Shown here: piece by piece, positions 54,773 through 62,971 of the stretch
How the letters are laid out: every line of letters starts with the position of its first letter
How positions within the stretch are numbered: the first letter of the stretch is position 1
DNA from: CBDBES01 sp965204465
GTDB taxonomy: Bacteria; Spirochaetota; Leptospiria; Turneriellales; CBDBES01
Reading direction: 5' to 3'
DNA length: 64,000 nucleotides
Assembly (NCBI GenBank): GCA_965204465.1
Contig: CBDBES010000002.1
Span: 620,001-684,000, forward strand
The notes under the pieces: model-generated
Told to the model about the DNA's origin: nothing
The model's input: the letters and a program-made list of their open reading frames with translations, nothing else
The model's database searches: none
Made by a program: the position numbers and the translations under genes

Positions 54773-55725
54773 ATCATTTATCTTTTTCTGAAAGTCATGT
54801 ACCTGTTTTACTGAAAGAATTTCTATCTATTTCTAAGCATATATCCAGCAAAACGCCTAAAATTTGGGATGCTACTTTAGGTACAGCGGGGCATCTCATG
54901 AAATGGATTGAATTTAATCATCCGAATGGAATTGCATTTGCCTGCGATTGTGATCAAGATATGATCATGGTTGCTAAAGAGAGATTGCGGCGTAAAAAAT
55001 TACTCTCTAAAGTTAAGATCCACTGCTCTAATTACGCAGATAATCCTTTTAAAGCAATTTCTTCTTTCGATATCATTTTTCTGGATCTAGGCATTTCTAG
55101 CCTGCACCTGGATCATTTTGATCGCGGAATGTCATATAAAAGGAATGAGACATTGGATATGAGATTAGATCAAAGGAATGGCATTCCTGTTCATTCCTGG
55201 CTTAAAAACGCTACTGAGGATGAAATTAAAAAGATATTATTTGAATTTAGTGAAGAACGATTGGCACCTAAAATTGCCAGAGAAATTATATCACGCAGAG
55301 ATAAAAACAAGGAAGGCATAATGTATACAGAACAGATCAAAGAAATATGTTCCTATGTTTACCGTAGATTCAGCAAGAGTAAAAGCAGAAGACATACTAT
55401 TCGGCATCCTTATATTAAAACTTTTCAGGCATTTAGAATTCATATCAATAATGAATTAATGCACTTACAAAAAGCACTTAGTTTTATGCCTCAACTTTTA
55501 AATCACCAGGGGAAATTGATCGTAATCAGTTTTCATTCTCTGGAAGATAGAATTATAAAACATACTTTTAGAAAATTAGCAGAGAAAACACATAACAAAA
55601 TTAGCCCCGAGTTTGAAGTTATGTTTAAAAAACCTATACGTCCTCAGGCCGAAGAGATTTCTGAAAACCCAAGATCACGTTCAGCTAAATTACGTGTTTT
55701 AAAAAGGATTGATAGGCGAAACTAA
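54769..55725 (+). CDS. rsmH: 16S rRNA (cytosine-N4)-methyltransferase RsmH (MraW)
   Basis: Methylates N4 of C1402 of 16S rRNA. 318 residues. Motifs: SHVPVLLKEFL, SAM-binding DATLGTAGHLMKWIE, DLGISSLHLDHFDRGMSYK, ETLDMRLDQ and QAFRIHINNEL, then VISFHSLEDRIIKHTFR. The start is a TTG that overlaps the clpC stop (TTGA), so translation is coupled. In many bacteria rsmH heads the division/cell-wall cluster with ftsL and ftsI; those are absent, and the next gene is convergent. Confidence 0.95.
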   Translation: MNHLSFSESHVPVLLKEFLSISKHISSKTPKIWDATLGTAGHLMKWIEFNHPNGIAFACDCDQDMIMVAKERLRRKKLLSKVKIHCSNYADNPFKAISSFDIIFLDLGISSLHLDHFDRGMSYKRNETLDMRLDQRNGIPVHSWLKNATEDEIKKILFEFSEERLAPKIAREIISRRDKNKEGIMYTEQIKEICSYVYRRFSKSKSRRHTIRHPYIKTFQAFRIHINNELMHLQKALSFMPQLLNHQGKLIVISFHSLEDRIIKHTFRKLAEKTHNKISPEFEVMFKKPIRPQAEEISENPRSRSAKLRVLKRIDRRN

Positions 55726-56369
55726 AATCTTTTTTGATATCCAAATTTTACTTTAAAATTAAATTGATTACTATAGTCTTTTTTTTGCTCTAAATCTATT
55801 TGGTAGAATGGTCTGGAATTTTCGTATATTTTATTAGCCTCAAACCAAGTATGCCAAAAGCTTATTCCATAAATGACAGCTTGCGTGATCACCGAATATA
55901 AGAACCATAAGAAGGCAGTTTCCGCATTTTGCTTAATGCTCTGGTATGTTAAAGATTCTGATTTTTCACGGACTTCAATTAAATTATTTGTGCCTTGGCT
56001 TTGCTGTACAGTGGATGAATTCAAGGTAGAATTCCAGAAACTATAATTCTGGTAGGCAAAAAATATGGCAACACCCCCCATTATTTTCAGTAGGGCATAT
56101 CCACCTGCCCAATAATATTTTTCTAAATAGAACATTCCAAATCCTGGCGCAATAAAGTCTATCAAAGAAAGTTGATAAGGGGGTATTCTACTTTTTTCAT
56201 GATAAGGTTTTATCAAATCAGCTTCCCATGTTTTAGAAGCATTTACTTTTGTTTCTTCTGCTTCTTTTATTTCTTTTGAATTTGAGATAGTATCTTCTAC
56301 CTCGGAAGTAGCTAGAGGAGAGATGGCTAAAAATAATAAACAAAATTTTATGAATAACTTCTTTTTCAA
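55722..56369 (-). CDS. Hypothetical membrane protein with signal peptide
   Basis: About 215 residues from a TTG at 56369, chosen because a good signal peptide (LKKKLFIKFCLLFLAISPLA) starts there. A TTG at 56453 would add a non-signal stretch overlapping the upstream gene. After a Glu/Lys/Asn linker, three hydrophobic helices follow. The segment SLIDFIAPGFGMFYLEKYYWAGGYALL resembles the G-x-x-Q/F-Y-x-x-x-x-x-x-G-x-x-x pattern of DUF5683-like membrane proteins, but this is weak. Convergent with rsmH (4-base overlap). Function unknown. Confidence 0.6.
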   Translation of the reverse strand: MKKKLFIKFCLLFLAISPLATSEVEDTISNSKEIKEAEETKVNASKTWEADLIKPYHEKSRIPPYQLSLIDFIAPGFGMFYLEKYYWAGGYALLKIMGGVAIFFAYQNYSFWNSTLNSSTVQQSQGTNNLIEVREKSESLTYQSIKQNAETAFLWFLYSVITQAVIYGISFWHTWFEANKIYENSRPFYQIDLEQKKDYSNQFNFKVKFGYQKRF

Positions 56370-56427
56370 ATGTATATTTCCAATGGTTTTTATTTTAATG
56401 ATCCAAATTACCGCATAACAGAAATGA

Positions 56428-56862
56428 TCAAAGATAGCGAGTACGGATTTCAAATCCTGCTTCTTCTAGCAAAGAAAGTCCTATCTCATCTTCAAGTGTA
56501 ATTGGTCCATTTTTTTTTACATACCTTTTTAGCTTATCCCATTCATACGGATTGATCAAAACATGTGGATGCTTCTCTTCTAAGGGAATAGCTTCATTAA
56601 TATCATCATCTCCATTATGGATAACATACCAGCTTGAACCATTATCTGCTGAAATAGCATTCAGTAATTCATCTCTATAAAAATAACCTTGTTTCACCAG
56701 ATATAAGCAATGCTGAAGATCAATGGAAGAAGGAATTTCTACCTTTTTTATTTTTACTTTCTTTGAATATACTTTTATTTTAAAATCTCTATAGTATTGG
56801 TATGCTAATAGTAAGAATAAAAAAAAGAAGATAAATAATAAGACGAGTATGATTTCCAGCAT
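56428..56862 (-). CDS. Hypothetical single-pass membrane protein
   Basis: 144 residues. One strongly hydrophobic N-terminal helix (about residues 3-22) is followed by a basic linker and a small soluble domain ending LSLLEEAGFEIRTRYL. The acidic patch NGDDDINEA lies mid-way. No family recognised. It precedes the signal-peptide protein at 55722-56369 on the same strand; the two may form an operon. Confidence 0.55.
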   Translation of the reverse strand: MLEIILVLLFIFFFLFLLLAYQYYRDFKIKVYSKKVKIKKVEIPSSIDLQHCLYLVKQGYFYRDELLNAISADNGSSWYVIHNGDDDINEAIPLEEKHPHVLINPYEWDKLKRYVKKNGPITLEDEIGLSLLEEAGFEIRTRYL

Positions 56863-57057
56863 ATTCTTATTATAGAATCGTCTTTATTTGCCTCACTCTG
56901 GAAATTAATTCTTCTTTTTTATAAAAGTGAGATGCATGAAATGATTCAAAAAGAATTTATTATCAATTTCATCTGTTTATATGCCCCTTGAAGTTATTTC
57001 ACTATAAAAAGTATTATGAATGCTGTTCCTTAGCAAAAGAATAAAAAAATATTTTTG

Positions 57058-58194
57058 TCACTCTTCTGTTTTTTGCTCTTCTTCTTCTTCTAGTTGAATA
57101 TCTTCTTCTATCTCTGAAGGTATTTCTTGAGGAGTTATTGCTCGATCGTCCAATTCAGTTTGATCTTCTAAATCTGTTCCAAAATCGACTGCTTTAACTT
57201 TTGGCAGTCGGCCTATACCAAAACTATAGGATATTTTTCCGGAGATCATATATTCAATTCCTATAATGGCAATTGGATTAATACCAAAGCCAAGATCAAT
57301 TTTATAAGAACCGATCTTATATTTACCTCCTGTACCAAATGAAAATATTTGCGCTTCTGGACTATAAATATATTTACTTTGTAGATATAATTCAATGGAA
57401 TTCAATGGAGTAAATATTACATCCAATCCAGCCCCCGCATCATAAAAACCCAGAATATTGTAAGCAAATTGAGGGGATATATCCAATGCCAGCCAAGTAG
57501 GAATATAGTTTCTTAAAGTAAAACTAATAGAACTATGAATTTTACCTGGCAATGGGGTGCCCTCTTCTTCAAATTTAATGTCACTGCCAAAATTATTTGC
57601 AGCAATAGATATCCAGAGATCATTTCCATCTATTTCAAAATATCCCTTTATCCCTACATCTGCAGCGAATGCAAATCCATTGAAAACATCTAATTTTTGA
57701 TTTATCAATTTAAGATTTGCTCCCAGAAAAAAATTGCTGATGAATTCAATGGAATAATTTACCCCTAATGCCAGGTCATATGCTGTAATACTATCCAATA
57801 CATTTCCTAAAATATCTAAAGAATCTATAGAACTATGGTTTAGAAAAGAAACCAATACTCCCGTAGTACCAAATCCATTTGGCAAACGATGTATGTAACC
57901 CAGATTGGTGAAAAGTATATCTTCTGAAAGTTGAAGATAACTTCCGGCAACCTCCCAGTATATTTGGGATCTTCTTTCTGGTTGGCTTGTCGCAGCAGGA
58001 TTATAGTTTATTGCGTCCAGCCCTTCTGCACTTGCCGTTGATCCAACAGATTGTTGGTAAGCGTTGAACGGCAATTCAAGAAAGCTTGCCCCGGAAAGAA
58101 AATCCTGGGCAGATAAATGCCCAATGGAAAATGAAATAAATAATAAAACCTTTTTTAAAATATTTCTATAGAAATTTAAATCAGCTATTCGCAT
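57058..58194 (-). CDS. PorV/UPF0164-type outer-membrane beta-barrel protein
   Basis: 378 residues. An N-terminal hydrophobic signal ends near GHLSAQ. The mature start LSGASFLELPFNAYQQSVGS followed by ASAEGLDAINYNPAA is the hallmark of PorV/UPF0164 (FadL-like) barrels found in spirochaetes and Bacteroidota. Alternating polar/hydrophobic strands with Gly and aromatic residues run to about residue 330. The C-terminus is a strongly acidic tail (IQLEEEEEQKTEE), unusual for a barrel, which normally ends in an aromatic residue. The transported substrate is unknown. Stands alone between intergenic gaps. Confidence 0.78.
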   Translation of the reverse strand: MRIADLNFYRNILKKVLLFISFSIGHLSAQDFLSGASFLELPFNAYQQSVGSTASAEGLDAINYNPAATSQPERRSQIYWEVAGSYLQLSEDILFTNLGYIHRLPNGFGTTGVLVSFLNHSSIDSLDILGNVLDSITAYDLALGVNYSIEFISNFFLGANLKLINQKLDVFNGFAFAADVGIKGYFEIDGNDLWISIAANNFGSDIKFEEEGTPLPGKIHSSISFTLRNYIPTWLALDISPQFAYNILGFYDAGAGLDVIFTPLNSIELYLQSKYIYSPEAQIFSFGTGGKYKIGSYKIDLGFGINPIAIIGIEYMISGKISYSFGIGRLPKVKAVDFGTDLEDQTELDDRAITPQEIPSEIEEDIQLEEEEEQKTEE

Positions 58195-58519
58195 ATTGTA
58201 TCATTATCGTAAGAAAAGATATTTTTTTCATCTTTAATTACTTCCTCAAAATAAGCATAAACAAAAATTTTAAGAAAAATAAACCGCACCATTAATTTGG
58301 TCTATCCAATTAAATTACAATTAACCTGGGTCATTTCATCTATTTTTATGCATTATTTAAGTAGTTATAACAGAGTAAAGTAAAAAAAATCTTTTCCAAC
58401 AATAACCTTAACAGATTCAGGGAGACTATTATTTTATATCAACATTTAAAAAAAAGGTTGACGTAATACATTTATAAATTTGATATTGTTTATAGGCTTA
58501 AATTCAGGAGGACATTTTA
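58195..58519 (+). other. Intergenic region upstream of the GH89 lipoprotein gene
   Basis: 325 AT-rich bases between divergent genes. A TTGACG hexamer about 60 bases before the start codon may be a -35 box; no convincing -10 at 17 bases follows. A strong AGGAGG lies just before the ATG at 58520. Nothing else was recognised. Confidence 0.35.
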
Positions 58520-61500
58520 ATGAAACAATTATTTCAAAAGCTAAAGATTCAAAAAATTCTATATCGGATAAAGACAAAATATATTTTTATTTTGCTGGTC
58601 AGTTTTATGTATTCAGGGGTGATTTTTTTATCACTTCATTGTGATAATATAGAAATACCAAATATTAATCTATCAGAAAGACCTGATGTAAACGGTGTCA
58701 CTTTAAGTTTCACGGATACGAATCCTGATACTGGTATTATAAGCGGTGATCTCATGGTAACCAGAGCAACGCAAGAAGACAATTTAGAAATCAGCTCATA
58801 TAATCTATATTGCGGTAGCTCAGAAACAGAAAAAAATTCTGAAATATCTCAAATAGAAGAAGTACTCGTGAGTAGCCTAACGTCTGAGGAAAACATCACC
58901 ATTACAATAACAGATATGGATATCACTGCATGCCCCTATCTATTGATATACACTGAAAATGATAATGGTGAAAGCCTGCAACCTGCCTCTAGTATGGTAA
59001 CAGATATGCAAACAGATATGCTTCCCTTGCCCAATGTGAACGGTATCACTCTAAGTTTCGAGGATATGAATCTTAATACTGGTGTTATCAGCGGTGATCT
59101 TATGGTAAGTAGGGCAACGCAAGAAGTCAATTTCAAAATCACCTCATACAATTTATATTGTAGTAGTTCTGCAACGAATAAAGAATCTGGAACGTCACCC
59201 CTAATACAATTACCCGTGAGTAACCTAACACTTGGGGAAGATATCGCTATTACAATACCATATAGGAGGGCCACTGACTGCCCCTATCTATTGGTATACA
59301 CTGAAAATGATACTGGTGAAAGCATGCAACCTGCCTCTATTATGGTAATAGATATGCCAACAAATATACCCAACCCTCCCTTGCCTAAGCCTACTACTAC
59401 CGGTATCACTCAAAATTTCGAGGATACGAATCTTAATACTGGTATTATAGCCGGTGATCTTATCATCGCAAGTAGGGCAGCAGAAGAAGTCACTTTAGAA
59501 ATCACCTCATACAATCTATATTGCGGTAGTTCAGCAACGACTAAAACATCTGCAATAGAAGAAGTACTCGTGAGTACCCTAACACCTGGGGAAGTTATCA
59601 CTATTCCAATACCAAATATGAATATCACTGACTGTCCCTATCTATTGATACACACTGAAAATGATACTGGTGAAAGCACTATACCTGCCTTTATTATGGT
59701 AACAGATATGGAAACGCCCCTTGCCTTGCCTACTACTACCGGTATCACTCAAAATTTCGAGGATACGAATCTTAATACTGGTATTATAGCCGGTGATCTT
59801 ATCATCGCAAGTAGGGCAGCAGAAGAAGTCACTTTAGAAATCACCTCATACAATCTATATTGCGGTAGTTCAGCAACGACTAAAACATCTGCAATAGAAG
59901 AAGTACTCGTGAGTACCCTAACACCTGGGGAAGTTATCACTATTCCAATACCAAATATGAATATCACTGACTGTCCCTATCTATTGATACACACTGAAAA
60001 TGATACTGGTGAAAGCACTATACCTGCCTTTATTATGGTAATAGATCGTAAATTACCTAATGTAGACGGTATTACTTTAAGGTTTGATGATACGAATCCT
60101 GCTACTGGTATTATAAGCGGTGATCTCATCGTAACCAGGGCAACGGAAGAAGTCAATTTACAGATCACCTCATACAATCTATATTGCGGTAGTTCAGCAA
60201 CGAGTAAAAAATCTGGAATGTCGTCCCCAATAGAAGAAATACTCGTGAGTATCCTAACATCTGGTACAAATATCTCTATTACAATAACAGATATGGATAT
60301 TACTGGATGCCCCTATCTATTGATATACACTGTAAATAACACAGGTGAAAGCTCTCAACCTGCCTCTATTATGATAATAGATGCTAAAAGAGATATCCTA
60401 ACGGCTGCCAGAGGACTATTAAGACGTGTGCTGGGTAGCAGTAACAGTAGTAGATTGAATGATTTTGTATTAGAAGAGCTTACCGTTCCCGCTAACTTTA
60501 AGAAAGTAGGTAAATTTCAAGTAGAAGCCAGTCGTGGTAGGGTAACCATAAGAGGAAATAATCCTTTAGCCATCGCCAGAGGATTTTATCATTATATTAA
60601 AAAATCTAATCTGGGGCAATACACATGGACAGGTAGTTCTATTAACTTACCCGCACGCCTGCCTGATATGACCCGTGTTACAATAGAAAGCCCCTATCAA
60701 TTCCATCATTTTTATAATGTAGTAACATTTTCCTATTCCATGGTATTTTGGGATTGGGCTAGATGGGAAAAAGAAATAGACTGGCTGGCTCTCAGGGGAG
60801 TTAATCTTCCGCTTGCTCTGGTAGGCGTAGAAGCGGTTTGGCAAAAACTATGGAAAGAAGATTATGGTCTTACAGATACAGAGCTCAGAAATTATTTTCC
60901 GGGCCCAGCCTTTTTATCCTGGCATCGTATGGGGAACCTGAACCAGCATTCCGGGCCATTACCCCAGTACTGGATAGATAACAGAAAAGAACTTCAGATC
61001 AGAATACTGAATAGAATGAGAGAATTGCAGATGAAACCAGTTGTGCCTGCTTTTGCGGGCTTTGTGCCACAAGAATTCGTTACGAAACGCTCTGAAATCA
61101 GTTTCGGCAATGGGGCAGCCAGACAATCAGGCTGGGCAGGTTATCCTTATACAACAAATTATATGGTACCAAGAACGAATGCTCATCTAACCCTATTCAA
61201 AGAAGTGGGTAAAAAATTCATTCAAAAATATCATCAAGTATATGGTTCAGATGGGCTTGATTTCTATCTTGCGGATACCTATAACGAGAATAATCCCACA
61301 ACATCAAGCGAAGTAGCCCAGGTCAGTAAAGCCACCTATGAAGCCATCAATGAAACCGACCCTGGAGCCACCTGGGTTGTACAGGGCTGGACTTTCATCT
61401 ACCATGGAACAAGAAATGATTGGTTAAGTGGGAGCAATAAAGTCAGAAGTTTTCTAAATGGAAGTACTACAGCAATTGCTAACCCACCCATACCAAATGA

Positions 61501-62767
61501 CAAAGTATTGGTGATCAATATGAGAGAAGGAAAATGGCATAATGCTAATAACCCATATTCTACTCATCCATCGTTCGGAACTACTACTGAACAGAGAAAA
61601 GGCTGGGGTGGTTGGGAACTCTTTGGTCAATATTATGGTAAACAATGGATTTTCACTCAGCTGGATAATTTTGGCGCCCGCAATCCTTTATCCGGAAATA
61701 TGCCTATCTCATTGAGAACCATAAAGAGAGTATGGGATACCCCTGCTGCTAGCCGAGGCAACCTGGCAGGATTTGGTGCTGTTCCAGAAGGAATTGATGT
61801 TAGTGAACCCTATTTCGAGTTCATGACCGATCTGGCCTGGACTGATGTTGCAGGGCTTACTTTTAATAATTGGATCAATGATACCACTACATGGATCAAT
61901 GACTGGGCGGCTAAATATTGTCTTTCCCGTTATGCGGGTATATGCCCAACAGAAATGCAAAACGCATGGAAAAAAATCGTCCGATCAGTTTATAGCGATA
62001 CAAATGAATATAATCGATACAGATGGCAATGGCAGGTCAGAGGGGTTGAAAGGCATCATAGAAACACACTGGTAAATGGTAGGGCTAGTAGTTTTAGCTC
62101 AACCAATTTTGCAAAGAGGGATCTTATAACAGGTACAAAAGGACTCCTGCAAGAATATGAAAAGCTTACAACATCACAAAAAAACACATTGATCGCAAAT
62201 CCTTTATTCAAGCTAGACTTAATAGAATTAGTGGTGCAATTAGCTTCTTTAAAAGCTGCCGGGCATGTTACAAATATTATGAATTTTCTTCCTCGTTCTC
62301 AATATCCTAATGTTGATTCTGCGATTGCCATATTAAGAAAAATAGATACCATTTTAACACAACTCCCCAATAGAGGATTAGAAAAATGGCTGGCTGATGC
62401 CAAGGCAATAGGTCCTAATACGGCAGCAGATGAATTTTTAGAAAAGAATATACGCCTTATTCTTACACAGTGGGGCACTAGTTCTACGGTTCTTTATGAA
62501 TATTCTGCCAGAGTATGGTCTGGTTTGATCAGGGATTATTACATCCCCCGTTGGCAAAGAGCGAGGAATGGAAATGGATCTTCTAGCATTATCAATAACT
62601 TTGAAAAAAGATGGATCAATCTGCAAAATCCGGGTACCCCGGGTAGAAACGGCCCAGGTCTTTCCACTGCCGCCACTTTAAATGCTACCTTCAGCACTAC
62701 AGATCTGTTTACAGCAGTAAAAAAATTTTATAACGAGATTGTTGCAACGGCTGATAGAATTCCGTAA
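58520..62767 (+). CDS. Lipoprotein with five tandem repeats and a GH89 alpha-N-acetylglucosaminidase domain
   Basis: 1415 residues; ATG 8 bases after AGGAGG. An atypically long N-terminal signal ends in a lipobox-like FLSLHC. Residues about 55-615 are five repeats of about 110 residues, pattern NGITLSFEDTN ... ISSYNLYCGSS ... CPYLLIYTENDTGES, each with two cysteines. From about 625 the sequence is NAGLU-like. The N-terminal subdomain has IARGFYHYIKKS. The catalytic barrel has FYNVVTFSYSMVFWDWARWE, WHRMGNL, ADTYNENNP (E923, likely acid/base) and VPEGIDVSEPYFEFM (E1090/E1096 region, likely nucleophile). The C-terminal helical domain is complete. Family enzymes release alpha-linked GlcNAc from heparan sulfate or mucin-type glycans; surface localisation is inferred. 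Confidence 0.88.
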   Translation: MKQLFQKLKIQKILYRIKTKYIFILLVSFMYSGVIFLSLHCDNIEIPNINLSERPDVNGVTLSFTDTNPDTGIISGDLMVTRATQEDNLEISSYNLYCGSSETEKNSEISQIEEVLVSSLTSEENITITITDMDITACPYLLIYTENDNGESLQPASSMVTDMQTDMLPLPNVNGITLSFEDMNLNTGVISGDLMVSRATQEVNFKITSYNLYCSSSATNKESGTSPLIQLPVSNLTLGEDIAITIPYRRATDCPYLLVYTENDTGESMQPASIMVIDMPTNIPNPPLPKPTTTGITQNFEDTNLNTGIIAGDLIIASRAAEEVTLEITSYNLYCGSSATTKTSAIEEVLVSTLTPGEVITIPIPNMNITDCPYLLIHTENDTGESTIPAFIMVTDMETPLALPTTTGITQNFEDTNLNTGIIAGDLIIASRAAEEVTLEITSYNLYCGSSATTKTSAIEEVLVSTLTPGEVITIPIPNMNITDCPYLLIHTENDTGESTIPAFIMVIDRKLPNVDGITLRFDDTNPATGIISGDLIVTRATEEVNLQITSYNLYCGSSATSKKSGMSSPIEEILVSILTSGTNISITITDMDITGCPYLLIYTVNNTGESSQPASIMIIDAKRDILTAARGLLRRVLGSSNSSRLNDFVLEELTVPANFKKVGKFQVEASRGRVTIRGNNPLAIARGFYHYIKKSNLGQYTWTGSSINLPARLPDMTRVTIESPYQFHHFYNVVTFSYSMVFWDWARWEKEIDWLALRGVNLPLALVGVEAVWQKLWKEDYGLTDTELRNYFPGPAFLSWHRMGNLNQHSGPLPQYWIDNRKELQIRILNRMRELQMKPVVPAFAGFVPQEFVTKRSEISFGNGAARQSGWAGYPYTTNYMVPRTNAHLTLFKEVGKKFIQKYHQVYGSDGLDFYLADTYNENNPTTSSEVAQVSKATYEAINETDPGATWVVQGWTFIYHGTRNDWLSGSNKVRSFLNGSTTAIANPPIPNDKVLVINMREGKWHNANNPYSTHPSFGTTTEQRKGWGGWELFGQYYGKQWIFTQLDNFGARNPLSGNMPISLRTIKRVWDTPAASRGNLAGFGAVPEGIDVSEPYFEFMTDLAWTDVAGLTFNNWINDTTTWINDWAAKYCLSRYAGICPTEMQNAWKKIVRSVYSDTNEYNRYRWQWQVRGVERHHRNTLVNGRASSFSSTNFAKRDLITGTKGLLQEYEKLTTSQKNTLIANPLFKLDLIELVVQLASLKAAGHVTNIMNFLPRSQYPNVDSAIAILRKIDTILTQLPNRGLEKWLADAKAIGPNTAADEFLEKNIRLILTQWGTSSTVLYEYSARVWSGLIRDYYIPRWQRARNGNGSSSIINNFEKRWINLQNPGTPGRNGPGLSTAATLNATFSTTDLFTAVKKFYNEIVATADRIP
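59389..60041 (+). repeat. Perfect 339-base-period tandem duplication inside the GH89 lipoprotein gene
   Basis: 59389-59702 and 59728-60041 (314 bases each, period 339) read identically base for base, encoding repeats 3 and 4 of the protein. The other three repeats are clearly diverged. In frame, so copy number can change by 113 residues through recombination. Confidence 0.9.
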
Positions 62768-62869
62768 TGATGAAGATCTGTTTACGAATGATAAATGGGT
62801 TGATCTAAATTAAGTAGATATCTATTCAGTAGAATTAGTCTATATTTTATTAGTCTCTCGTCTAAGGCT

Positions 62870-62893
62870 CGCTAACAGTTTCTACTGTTAGCG
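62870..62893 (+). terminator. Hairpin downstream of the GH89 lipoprotein gene
   Basis: Perfect 9-bp stem CGCTAACAG/CTGTTAGCG with a 6-base loop, followed by ACATTTTATA, about 100 bases after the stop at 62767. The T-rich tail is imperfect. Confidence 0.6.
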
Positions 62894-62971
62894 ACATTTT
62901 ATAAATAAATCTCTGTTGACAATGCATTTCTAATTTAAATCTTCGTTTACTATCTAAATATTTCTAGCTAA

